Shown: positions 8,498 to 16,276 of the stretch, piece after piece
Numbering within the stretch: position 1 is the first letter of the stretch
Layout of the letters: each line of letters begins with the position of its first letter
Source: Candidatus Rokuibacteriota bacterium
Lineage (GTDB): Bacteria > Methylomirabilota > Methylomirabilia > Rokubacteriales > CSP1-6
DNA length: 46,628 nucleotides
NCBI GenBank assembly: GCA_003220335.1
Contig: QHSB01000061.1
Span: forward strand, 1 to 46,628
Direction of reading: 5' to 3'
Translations under genes and position numbers: made by a program
Notes under the pieces: model-generated
What the model saw: only the letters and a program-made list of their open reading frames with translations
What the model was told of the DNA's origin: nothing
The model's database searches: none

Positions 8498-9302
8498 GCG
8501 TCGCCACCTGACGTTCGTGCTCGGCGCCGTCATCAGCCTCGCGCTCGCCGCCACCGCCGCCCTCAGCCTCGTCTACACGCCGCGCGATCCGCTGGCCATG
8601 GCGGGCGCCGCGCGCCTGCAGGGGCCGTCGCGCGCGTACCCGTTCGGCACCGATCAGTACGGCCGCGACGTGCTCTCGCGGGTGATGGCGGGCGCGCCGA
8701 CCTCGATCGCCGTCGGCGTCATCGCCGTCGGCATCGGCGCCCTCGTGGGCATCGTGCTCGGGCTGGCCAGCGGCTGGGTCGGCGGCTGGCTCGACGAGGG
8801 GGCGATGCGGCTCGTGGACGCGGTGCAGGGCTTCCCGGCCATTCTTTCCGCGCTGCTCTTCACCGCGGTGTTCGCGCCCGGCATCGGCATCAGCATGGTC
8901 GCCATCGGCATCGCCTTCGTGCCCGTCTTCGCGCGGCTCACGCGCGGCGCCGTGCTGGAGCTCCGCGACCGCGAGTTCGTCGTCGCCGCCCGCGCGCTGG
9001 GCGCGCGCGACCTCCGGCTGGTGCTGCGCCACATCCTGCCGAACACGATGGCGCCCCTGATCGTCCAGGCGACCACGAGCTTCCCCGTCGCCATCCTGGC
9101 CGAGGCGGCGCTGGCCTACCTGGGGCTCGGCACCCAGCCGCCGCACCCGTCGTGGGGTCTCATGCTCAAGGAGGCGCAGAACTTTCTCGGCATGAACCCA
9201 TGGTTCGCGGTGTTCCCGGGGGGCGCCATCGCGGTGGCTGTCCTCGGGCTCAACCTGTTAGGCGACGGCCTCCGGGACCTCCTGGATCCCAAAGCGGCGT
9301 AG
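8490..9302 (+). CDS. ABC transporter permease, DppC type
   Basis: 270 residues. YPFGTDQYGRDVLSRVMAGA is the diagnostic DppC/OppC periplasmic motif. EAA-loop sequence DREFVVAARALGARDLRLV and HILPNTMAPLIV follow, then the family's C-terminal LGLNLLGDGLRDLLDPK. It is the second half of the channel with DppB; the ATG overlaps dppB by eight bases. The usual N-terminal extension of DppC is short here. Transcription probably ends before 9304, where a new promoter is visible. Confidence 0.88.
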   Translation: MSRRRHLTFVLGAVISLALAATAALSLVYTPRDPLAMAGAARLQGPSRAYPFGTDQYGRDVLSRVMAGAPTSIAVGVIAVGIGALVGIVLGLASGWVGGWLDEGAMRLVDAVQGFPAILSALLFTAVFAPGIGISMVAIGIAFVPVFARLTRGAVLELRDREFVVAARALGARDLRLVLRHILPNTMAPLIVQATTSFPVAILAEAALAYLGLGTQPPHPSWGLMLKEAQNFLGMNPWFAVFPGGAIAVAVLGLNLLGDGLRDLLDPKAA

Positions 9303-9303
9303 G

Positions 9304-9333
9304 TTGACATACCCGTGACCCTGCCCGTATCGT
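9304..9333 (+). promoter_or_regulatory. Sigma70-type promoter for the YjbQ-family gene
   Basis: TTGACA at 9304-9309 is a perfect -35 hexamer. With an 18-base spacer, TATCGT at 9328-9333 is an acceptable -10. The YjbQ gene starts at 9410, leaving a leader of about 70 bases with the ribosome binding site GGGAGAGAGAG. It marks the break from the transporter operon. Confidence 0.55.
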
Positions 9334-9409
9334 AGCGGGTGGTCTTGGCGCGGCCCCGCTGGCGCTTCCGCTAGCGAAAACAAGCTGATCCCCCGGGGAG
9401 AGAGAGCGG

Positions 9410-9838
9410 ATGAAGGTCTTCAACACCTCGTTTACGTTGAGCAGCGAGGAAGGCACCGAGGTCACCGACATCACGAAGCTCGTCCGGGAGGCCATCCAGC
9501 AGTTCCCCGTGTCCGCCGGGATCGCCCTCATCAACACGCTCCACACGACCTGCGCGGTCTTCATCAACGAGTTCCAGAGCGCGCTCATCGACGACCTGAA
9601 GGGGCTGGTCGAGAGGCTGGTCCCGGAGCGCCACGGCTATCGCCACGACGACGCCCGATTCTCGGACTGCGAGCGGGGCAACGCCCACTCGCACCTGCGC
9701 TCCGCGCTGCTCGGCCGCTCCGTCGCCATCGGCCTCAACAACGGCGAGCTGACGCTGGGCCGCTTCCAGTCGATCATCTTCGCGGAGTTCGACGGTCCGC
9801 GGAAGCGCGAGATCAGCGTCCAGGTGATCGGGGCGTAG
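9410..9838 (+). CDS. YjbQ/UPF0047 family protein
   Basis: 142 residues covering the whole family length. Conserved features are LINTLHTTCAVFINE, YRHDDARFSDCERGNAHSH and LRSALLGRSVAIGLNNGEL, with the paired histidines that line the pocket. The family has been linked to weak thiamine-phosphate-synthase activity, and its physiological role is unsettled. It has its own promoter upstream. Its 3' end overlaps the 3' end of the opposing methyltransferase gene by 26 bases, so the two transcripts are antisense at their ends. Confidence 0.88.
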   Translation: MKVFNTSFTLSSEEGTEVTDITKLVREAIQQFPVSAGIALINTLHTTCAVFINEFQSALIDDLKGLVERLVPERHGYRHDDARFSDCERGNAHSHLRSALLGRSVAIGLNNGELTLGRFQSIIFAEFDGPRKREISVQVIGA

Positions 9839-10823
9839 CGCGATCATCCTCGAGCGTTGCCTGGCACGTGCGGCCGGCCACGGCAGGGCGCTTCTGCAGC
9901 ACGAGATTGAAGTAGGGCAGCGCCAGTGACGGCGAGCGTCCGGCCGCCCGGAGGGCGCCGCAGATCACGGCGAACATCGGAAGGGCCGCCCGGCGCAGTC
10001 GTGAGCGCGCCGTGGTGCTGAAGAAGGTCCACCCGTAGCCGGCCTCCTCCGTCACGTCGATGAGTTCGTCCGCGCCGCGCGACGGCAGGCACTCAGCGAG
10101 GGAGGCATTACGCCACGCCCCGTGCCGATCGAAGTCGACGAAGGTCGCGCCGCGGAATCGCGGACGGAACAGGCGCGCGTATCCGAACGCCAGCCCGGCC
10201 GGCAGCCACTGGATAGCGGGCAAGCCGACGGAGTGAGTCTCGAGCGGGAAGGCGCGGTTCGGCGTGTCGAGGATGGCGATGTGACCACCGGGCGCGAGCA
10301 CGCGGTAGTACTCGTCGACGTGGCGGTGGCGTCCGCGCGGCGGCAGATGCTCGATCACGCCCACGGCGAGGACGACGTCGAACGCACCGCCGCCGAACGG
10401 CAGACGCGTCGTCGCCTCGTCCGTGAGCGCCAGCGCTTGGCGCACCTTGCGGAGACCGAGCTCGTCCACCTTCGCGCGGGTCATCGCGACGAAGTCGGGG
10501 TCGACGTCGAAGGCGTGGATCTCGGCCACGAGCGGTTGCTCTTCCAAGTACTCGGTGTTGTGACCGAAGGAGCAGCCGACCTCGAGAACGCGAAGGCTGC
10601 GCGCGCCTCGGCCCGATAGGTATCGGAAGAGCGGGCCGAGGAAGTGATGGCCGCGCGTTGTCTTGAAGGGCAGGTAGAGCGGCGCGCGATCGAGACCCTT
10701 TCGCTCGATCAGCATCTCCAGGAGTCGCGCACTGTAGTACGTCCGGTACTCGCGGTCGTCGACCCTCAGCACGCGCTCCGCGCCGTGGTCCTCGATGGAG
10801 TAATCGCGCTCGGCCCTTGCCAC
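9813..10823 (-). CDS. Class I SAM-dependent methyltransferase in the glycan cluster
   Basis: 336 residues from GTG 10823. VLEVGCSFGHNTEYL is SAM motif I, IHAFDVDPDF is motif II, and FDVVLAVGVIEHLPP is the conserved acidic strand, followed by YYRVLAPGGHIAILDTPN. This Methyltransf_11/23 pattern is common in O-antigen clusters. The C-terminal half, with FRGATFVDFDRHG, probably shapes the acceptor site. I chose this start because a TATAAT box lies exactly six bases upstream; longer in-frame starts would run through that promoter. Acceptor unknown. Confidence 0.75.
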   Translation of the reverse strand: MARAERDYSIEDHGAERVLRVDDREYRTYYSARLLEMLIERKGLDRAPLYLPFKTTRGHHFLGPLFRYLSGRGARSLRVLEVGCSFGHNTEYLEEQPLVAEIHAFDVDPDFVAMTRAKVDELGLRKVRQALALTDEATTRLPFGGGAFDVVLAVGVIEHLPPRGRHRHVDEYYRVLAPGGHIAILDTPNRAFPLETHSVGLPAIQWLPAGLAFGYARLFRPRFRGATFVDFDRHGAWRNASLAECLPSRGADELIDVTEEAGYGWTFFSTTARSRLRRAALPMFAVICGALRAAGRSPSLALPYFNLVLQKRPAVAGRTCQATLEDDRATPRSPGR

Positions 10824-10829
10824 AGCCGG

Positions 10830-10835
10830 ATTATA
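10830..10835 (-). promoter_or_regulatory. Consensus -10 box TATAAT for a leaderless transcript
   Basis: On the minus strand, TATAAT is followed by CCGGCT and then the GTG at 10823. The distance places the transcription start on or beside the start codon. No good -35 is visible at 17-18 bases upstream. Confidence 0.5.
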
Positions 10836-10880
10836 GTATCGTGATGGGTCGGGACTCAGATGCCTCCGTTTCCCTTGTGC

Positions 10881-10909
10881 TTGTGCCGGATGACTTGGTA
10901 GCCTACACT
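10881..10909 (+). promoter_or_regulatory. Weak candidate promoter for the pse operon
   Basis: TTGTGC (10881-10886), a 17-base spacer, then TACACT (10904-10909). The -10 matches four of six and the -35 three of six consensus positions. It lies in the divergent gap, 74 bases before the PseB start, the only gap wide enough for an operon promoter here. Confidence 0.3.
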
Positions 10910-10982
10910 TCGTGGGGCGCACCGACCGATCGCGCGCACGCGCGCGCCGTCGTCCTCGCATGACGCGGGCTCCGAGCCTGGC

Positions 10983-12053
10983 ATGAGCACCGTGCAGGCC
11001 CACCAAGTGTTGTTGCCACTGACCGATGAACGCATCCTGATCTTCGGGGGTACTGGCTCACTGGGCCGGGCCCTGGTTCGCCGTCTGTCCGCGCACAATT
11101 CGCTGATGCTGTACTCGCGCGATGAGGCCAAGCACTGGACCATCCGGAACCAGGTCGGCTCGACCAACATGACCTACGCGGTTGGCGACATCCGCGACGG
11201 TGCCCGCGTCGAGGAGGCGCTGCTTCGCTTCCAGCCCACGATCGTGGTCATCGCGGCCGCTCTCAAGCAGGTCGACGTCTGCGAGATGACGCCGTTCGAG
11301 AGCGTGCAGACCAACATCCTCGGCATCAAGAACGTCGTCGATGCGGTCAGCCGCCAGGTCGACCGGCTACCCGCATTGGAGACGGTCCTCATGGTCTCGA
11401 CCGACAAGGCGTGCGCGCCCACCAACGTCTATGGAATGTGCAAGGCGGTGGCCGAGCGGCTGGTGACGAGCCAGTGTCTGGCCTTCGAGCGGCCACGGTT
11501 CGTCGGAGTGCGATACGGCAACGTGCTCGATTCGCGCGGGTCGATCATTCCCCTGTTCCGCTGGCAGGCCGAGCACAAACGAAGTTTCACGGTCACCCAT
11601 CCGGACATGACGCGCTTCCTCATGACGCTCGACGAGAGCATCGACCTCATCACGGCCACCGCCAAGGGGGCGGCGTCCGGCGAGATTTGGGTGCCGCGCC
11701 TGCGCTCGATGAGGATCCTCGATCTCGCGCAGATCTTCGCGGCGCGCTTCGCTCGGCCGATCGACTTCATCGGCATGCGCCCGGGCGAGAAACTGCACGA
11801 GGCGTTGATCAGCGAGCCGGAATCAGTCCGGGTGTCGGCCGACGGCGACATTTTCCGGATGGCGCCCGCCCACGTGACGATCGCGTCCAATGCGACAATC
11901 TTCGGCTATGAGTCGATCGACGGTCTGCTCACCAAGGACGATCTGGCGATCTACCTCGAAGGCCTCGGGATATTCGCCCGCAGCCTCGACGACTTCGTCG
12001 GCCGCCAGATCGAGGAGATCGCAACACCCGCATCCGGGAGACCGAGCACATGA
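10983..12053 (+). CDS. pseB: UDP-GlcNAc 4,6-dehydratase, PseB/CapD-like
   Basis: 356-residue short-form polysaccharide SDR. The NAD loop is GGTGSLG (residues 22-28). VSTDKACAPTNVYGMCK holds the Asp141-Lys142 pair and Tyr150-x3-Lys154 that mark inverting UDP-GlcNAc 4,6-dehydratases. RYGNVLDSRGSIIPLF and MRPGEKLHE are also typical. It would convert UDP-GlcNAc to a UDP-4-keto-6-deoxy sugar in the cytoplasm, step one of pseudaminic acid synthesis. The next gene is the matching aminotransferase, overlapping as ATGA. CapE/FnlA-like relatives catalyse a related reaction, so the name depends on the operon context (PseC, PseG). Confidence 0.75.
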   Translation: MSTVQAHQVLLPLTDERILIFGGTGSLGRALVRRLSAHNSLMLYSRDEAKHWTIRNQVGSTNMTYAVGDIRDGARVEEALLRFQPTIVVIAAALKQVDVCEMTPFESVQTNILGIKNVVDAVSRQVDRLPALETVLMVSTDKACAPTNVYGMCKAVAERLVTSQCLAFERPRFVGVRYGNVLDSRGSIIPLFRWQAEHKRSFTVTHPDMTRFLMTLDESIDLITATAKGAASGEIWVPRLRSMRILDLAQIFAARFARPIDFIGMRPGEKLHEALISEPESVRVSADGDIFRMAPAHVTIASNATIFGYESIDGLLTKDDLAIYLEGLGIFARSLDDFVGRQIEEIATPASGRPST

Positions 12054-13198
12054 CTGAGTACCCCATGTTTAAGGTCCACATGGACGTCGAGGCCGCCCTG
12101 GCCGAACTGCGGACAGTGCTCGAGTCGGGCTTCGTCAACGAGGGCGTGCAGGTGTCGGCCCTCCAGAGGGCAGTGGCGGAATTCCTCGGCGTCAAGCAAC
12201 TCGTGCTGACGAATTCGTGTACGAGCGCCCTGACGCTGGCCCTCAAGCTCTGCGGAGTCGCTCCGGGCAGCGAGGTGGTCACCACGCCCATGACCTGCGT
12301 GGCGACGAACACACCGATCGACAACCTGGGCGGCACGGTGGTGTGGGCCGACATCGATCCCGAAACGGCGTCGATCGATGCCGGCGACGTCGAGCGCAGG
12401 CTCACCCCGGCCACACGAGCCATCATGTGTGTGGCCTGGGCGGGCACGCCGTGCGACCTCGATGCCCTCGATACGCTGGCCCGCCGCCGCGGCGTCCCCC
12501 TGATCCACGATGCCGCCCACGCGTTCGGCGCCACCTGGCGAGGCCGTCCGCTGTCGGACTTCGCGGACTTCACCTGCTACTCCTTTCAGGCCATCAAGCA
12601 TCTCTCCTGTGGCGACGGCGGAGCCCTGATCTGCCGGGACCCCGAGGCTTTCGTCCTCGCGCGCAAGCTGAAGTGGTTCGGCTACGATCGAGACGCGCAC
12701 AAGGACGAGCGGGGTGAGTGGAAGGGACAGCGCTGGAGCGCCGACATCGAGGCCGGCGAGATCGGCTTCAAATACAACATGAACAACATCACGGCGGCCA
12801 TCGGGCTGGCCCAGATGCCGCATCTTAAACGGATTCTCGATCAGCATCGGCGCAACGGCGCCGCGTACACCGAGGCCTTCCGGAGCTCAACGATCATCCG
12901 GCCGCTGCGGGTGCCCGAGCCAGCCGTGTCGAGCTACTGGGTCTACTCGGCGCTGGTTGTGGACGAGACCGTGGACCGCGATCGGCTGCTCGAGGCTCTC
13001 AACGCCGAGGGGATCGCCGCCGGGCTGGTGCACGTTCCCAACGACGTATACACCGCGTTCGGGAAGTACGGCGCCGACTTGCCGGGCGTCCGACGCTTCG
13101 CCGACCGTCAGATCTCCCTGCCGTGCGGGTGGTGGCTCTCGGAGGAGGATTGCGTCAAGATCGCCGCTCGTGTGCACACGCTCGCCCGGGTGGCGTGA
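12050..13198 (+). CDS. pseC: PLP-dependent sugar aminotransferase, DegT/PseC family
   Basis: 382 residues. The Schiff-base lysine is Lys183 in SFQAIKHLSCGDGG and Asp154 in IHDAAHAFGA should contact the PLP pyridine nitrogen. TNSCTSALTLAL near the N-terminus is the phosphate-binding loop. In the pseudaminic pathway it would transfer an amino group to C4 of the PseB product. It overlaps pseB by ATGA and the next gene by GTGA. FKYNMNNITAAIGLAQM agrees with sugar aminotransferases. The exact sugar is inferred from neighbours only. Confidence 0.75.
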   Translation: MTEYPMFKVHMDVEAALAELRTVLESGFVNEGVQVSALQRAVAEFLGVKQLVLTNSCTSALTLALKLCGVAPGSEVVTTPMTCVATNTPIDNLGGTVVWADIDPETASIDAGDVERRLTPATRAIMCVAWAGTPCDLDALDTLARRRGVPLIHDAAHAFGATWRGRPLSDFADFTCYSFQAIKHLSCGDGGALICRDPEAFVLARKLKWFGYDRDAHKDERGEWKGQRWSADIEAGEIGFKYNMNNITAAIGLAQMPHLKRILDQHRRNGAAYTEAFRSSTIIRPLRVPEPAVSSYWVYSALVVDETVDRDRLLEALNAEGIAAGLVHVPNDVYTAFGKYGADLPGVRRFADRQISLPCGWWLSEEDCVKIAARVHTLARVA

Positions 13199-13983
13199 TC
13201 GGTCCTGTGCCCTGGCCGCGCGTCTTCGTCGGCACCCTGGCCTGCGGCGAAGCGGAGCGCGTGGAGTGTTCGGCGGCGGTCGCCGCCCAGACGGGGGTCT
13301 CGGTCACGCACGCGGTGATCGAGGACCTGCCGGAGCTGGAGGCCCACAATGCTCTGTGGGACGCTTGGGAGGCCGCAAAGGCCGGCCACGACCTGTTCGT
13401 GAAGATTGATGCCGATACCGTCCTCGCACGACCGACGGCCCTCGAAGAGATTGCGGCGCTGTTTACCGACGAGGCGGTGACGGGCGCCCAGATCCTGCTC
13501 CATGACTTTTTCACCGACCAGCTGATTGCCGGCCTCAATGCCTTCTCCCGCGCGGTCACCTTCCGGCGTGCCACCGATCGGTTGTGGACGGATCGCGTCG
13601 ATGGCGGCCACCGGGTGGTGCTCAAGGGCGAGCCTGTGCGCCACCTGGCGCCCATCGGGTGGCATTGCCGCGCGCCCCACCCCTGTCAGGCCTTCCACTT
13701 TGGCCTCCACCGCGCGCTCAAGGAGCAGGAGGCGATGATCGCGCGCTGTGCTGCGGTGTGGCTCGTGGAGCGCGACGACGCGCGGGCGTGGGCACTGGCG
13801 GGCGCCATGTCAGCGGGGGCGCTGCGACACCATGTCGACTACGGCGACGCCGGATTCCAGGCGGCGTTCTCGGCGCTCGCCGACGAGGTCGAGCGGGGCG
13901 ACCGCGTGGAGCGCTTTGCCCGGCAAATGGTGGAAGGGATGGGGGCAGGGGAGACGCGTGGTGCTGCCAGACAGCGGCACTGA
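13195..13983 (+). CDS. GT-A type glycosyltransferase-like protein
   Basis: 262 residues from GTG 13195, which overlaps the pseC stop as GTGA. VFVGTLACGEAERVECSAAV at the start and HDLFVKIDADTVLAR around residue 65-80 look like a GT-A strand ending in a DxD metal motif. LIAGLNAFSRAV and GWHCRAPHPCQAFHFGLHRAL are histidine/cysteine-rich features I cannot match to a named family. Placement between PseC and the acetyltransferase suggests transfer of the nonulosonate or a linked sugar, which is an inference. Confidence 0.5.
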   Translation: MIGPVPWPRVFVGTLACGEAERVECSAAVAAQTGVSVTHAVIEDLPELEAHNALWDAWEAAKAGHDLFVKIDADTVLARPTALEEIAALFTDEAVTGAQILLHDFFTDQLIAGLNAFSRAVTFRRATDRLWTDRVDGGHRVVLKGEPVRHLAPIGWHCRAPHPCQAFHFGLHRALKEQEAMIARCAAVWLVERDDARAWALAGAMSAGALRHHVDYGDAGFQAAFSALADEVERGDRVERFARQMVEGMGAGETRGAARQRH

Positions 13984-14500
13984 ACGCCTCGTGATCCGCC
14001 TCCTCGAGCGGCGCGATCTCGAACAGGTCCGGCACCTGCACAATCACGACGAGACCTTGCTACGTCTTACCGACGTCTGGCCGGTGTCGGAGACACAACA
14101 GGAGGCGTGGTTCGAATCAGTTTCGAGCTCACGCACCGCGCGGCGCTACGTAGGCCGGCGCCGCGCCGACGACGCTCTCGTCGGGGTGTTTCGTCTGGAC
14201 CGGCTCGACCCCTGGAACCGAAACGCCTACGTCGGCGCCGACGTGGTGCCGGCCATGCGCCGCCAGGGCTATGCCGAAGAAATGTTCGCGTACTTCCTTG
14301 GCCACCTGTTCGACCACTGCGGCCTGCACCGGCTGGCGCTCGTCACGCTGACCTCGAACACGGCGGCGCTGGCCCTCTATCGGAAGCTGGGGTTCGTGGA
14401 GGAGGGGCGAGAGCGACAGGCAATCTTCCGGGACGGCGGATTCCAGGACCTCGTCCTGATGGGGCTGCTCGCCGAGGAGTGGCGTGGAAGGGCCGGGTAA
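13958..14500 (+). CDS. GNAT N-acetyltransferase, possible PseH-type
   Basis: 180 residues from tandem GTG codons (13958/13961) preceded by GGGGAG. RLVIRLLERRDLEQVRHLHN is the RimJ-like N-terminus, YVGADVVPAMRRQGYAEEM holds the acetyl-CoA pyrophosphate loop (R/Q-x-x-G-x-A), and LTSNTAALALYRKLGFVEEG is the conserved GNAT C-terminal motif. In a pseudaminic pathway PseH acetylates the C4 amino group made by PseC; the context supports this but sequence alone does not prove it. It overlaps the 3' end of the upstream gene by 26 bases. Confidence 0.65.
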   Translation: MVLPDSGTERLVIRLLERRDLEQVRHLHNHDETLLRLTDVWPVSETQQEAWFESVSSSRTARRYVGRRRADDALVGVFRLDRLDPWNRNAYVGADVVPAMRRQGYAEEMFAYFLGHLFDHCGLHRLALVTLTSNTAALALYRKLGFVEEGRERQAIFRDGGFQDLVLMGLLAEEWRGRAG

Positions 14501-15365
14501 CCGATGCGCGGCGGGGCCGCGGTCGACCCTGCTCCTGCTGGTGACGTGCTCCCGCGACGAGACCCGGAGAGATTTGGCGATCAGGGTCACCAGAAACCTC
14601 GCGGAGCTCGCGCCGTTCGCGGGCCTCGCGGACCGCTTCGTCGTCTTCGACAACGCGTCCACGCTTGACGATCATCTCGGCCTGGTGCCGCGCGGCACGG
14701 TGGTCTGCCGCTCGGAGCGAAATCTCGGCTACTGGTCCGCCATCCACTGGGTACTCGCCCAGCGCGGCCGCCTGTTCGGTCGGCCGTTCGACTACCTCTA
14801 CATCGTGGAGTCCGACCTCGTACACTGGGACCTCGTGCCGCTCGGCGTTTGCGAGCGCTTCCTCGAGTCGGAGCCGCGGGCCTCCTGCGTGCGGACGCAG
14901 GAGTTCTCCGTCCGCTGGCGCTGGCGGTTCGACAAGCGATGGCAGCGCCTGCCATTTCATGTGCTCCGCTCGCAGATCATGCTCAGAAACGCCGTCACCG
15001 ACGAGAAGGCGTGGTTCCGGCGCGCGGCCGGCGTGGAAGGGGTGTACGTGTCCAACCTGCACCCGAAGCTACCGGCCCTTAACCGCCTCGACACACTCGA
15101 TCGGGTGTTCGGCCAGCTCGGCGAGATGGCGTCGTTCACCGAGAAGGACTTCTTCCGCTTGATGATGACGCACCATCCCTATAGCGGCGTGTACGATGGC
15201 GGCCTGTTCTGTTCGGCCGTTTCGTGGGCCGACCGGAACCGATTCGTCATGGCCAGCTACACGGACGAAGGGCGGCTCGCGCGGCTCGGCTACCAACCGA
15301 CCCGGGCGGCGCATATCGAGCGCGCTCCGGCGGGGATCTCGGTGGCGCGCGCCGGGGTGGCATGA
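14484..15365 (+). CDS. Glycosyltransferase-like protein of unknown specificity
   Basis: 293 residues. The GTG start at 14484 has GAGGAG four bases upstream and lies inside the end of the acetyltransferase gene. LLLLVTCSRDETRRDL, RFVVFDNAST and RNLGYWSAIHW resemble the N-terminal nucleotide-binding half of family 2 transferases, and YLYIVESDLVHWD takes the place of the DxD motif. The C-terminal part, FFRLMMTHHPYSGVYDGGLF, is not recognised. The cluster context argues for a glycan function. The next gene overlaps it as ATGA. Confidence 0.5.
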   Translation: MEGPGNRCAAGPRSTLLLLVTCSRDETRRDLAIRVTRNLAELAPFAGLADRFVVFDNASTLDDHLGLVPRGTVVCRSERNLGYWSAIHWVLAQRGRLFGRPFDYLYIVESDLVHWDLVPLGVCERFLESEPRASCVRTQEFSVRWRWRFDKRWQRLPFHVLRSQIMLRNAVTDEKAWFRRAAGVEGVYVSNLHPKLPALNRLDTLDRVFGQLGEMASFTEKDFFRLMMTHHPYSGVYDGGLFCSAVSWADRNRFVMASYTDEGRLARLGYQPTRAAHIERAPAGISVARAGVA

Positions 15366-16276
15366 GACGCCTTCTGCTGCTGGTTGACGACCGCCGCTAC
15401 ATCCGCTCGAACTGCTACCAGCACCAACTCTTCACGACGCTGGCGCGGTGCTACCGGGTGCGCATGATGTCGGCCCGGGAGGTCCGGTTCGCGCCCCTCG
15501 TGCGCGTGGCCGCCTACGACCGGGTGCTGAGTGTGCTCCGCCTGCGAACCCTGGTGCGCCTGGCCGGATCGGTGGCACGCCTCCTCGGCGACCGGCCGCT
15601 CTACGTGTACGAGCAGGACGTCTGGCAGGCCTTCATGGACGACTCCCCCTACAAGGGAGCCTATGGACAGCTCGCGGCGCAACTCAACATCGCGGCATTC
15701 CTGGTCACCTCACGCTGGTGGCACGACTTCGTGGTGGCGCGTGGCCTCCGTGCGAAGTTCGTGCGGATGGGGATGCTGCCGGAGTACTGCGACGCCGGTC
15801 CGGCTTGGGAGGATCGTCCGATCCGCTTAGGTTTCCAGGGCACCCTGCACCCTCACCGGCGCGCCTTCTACGCGCAGCTCGCACAGATGGGGCTGGAGGT
15901 GGAGACGTTGCCGCCGGTGCCGTACGAGGCGTACCTCGAGAATCTGCACAGGATGCGGATCTACGTCCACACGGAAGATGCGCCGTGGTGCGTCGATGGC
16001 CGAATGCTCCGACGGAATGCCCTGTGGATCAAAGAGACAGAGGTCGCCGCCCGCGGGACGTTCGTCGTCCGCGATGCCGAGGAGGAGGGTGCGGCCTACG
16101 GCATCGCCGAGTTACCCACGGTGGTGCCATTCTCGTCGCGCGAGGCGGTGGGGGACATCGTGGCCTGGATCGAGGCCATGGATCCCCAGGAACGGCGGGA
16201 TCGGATGGTGGCGTCCGCCGAGACCATGCGGCGGCGCGACGACTGGATGACCGTCGTCCGGGCGATCGAAGCATGA
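15362..16276 (+). CDS. Glycosyltransferase-like protein (GT-B style)
   Basis: 304 residues from ATG 15362, chosen because it makes ATGA with the previous stop; an in-frame start at 15224 would overlap heavily. MRRLLLLVDDRRYIRSNCYQ begins the first Rossmann strand. PIRLGFQGTLHPHRRAFYAQL in the middle looks like the start of a GT-B C-terminal domain, and ETEVAARGTFVVRDAEEEG resembles the donor-binding E-x7-E region of GT4-type enzymes. Probably a cytoplasmic or membrane-attached sugar transferase; substrate unknown. Confidence 0.5.
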   Translation: MRRLLLLVDDRRYIRSNCYQHQLFTTLARCYRVRMMSAREVRFAPLVRVAAYDRVLSVLRLRTLVRLAGSVARLLGDRPLYVYEQDVWQAFMDDSPYKGAYGQLAAQLNIAAFLVTSRWWHDFVVARGLRAKFVRMGMLPEYCDAGPAWEDRPIRLGFQGTLHPHRRAFYAQLAQMGLEVETLPPVPYEAYLENLHRMRIYVHTEDAPWCVDGRMLRRNALWIKETEVAARGTFVVRDAEEEGAAYGIAELPTVVPFSSREAVGDIVAWIEAMDPQERRDRMVASAETMRRRDDWMTVVRAIEA

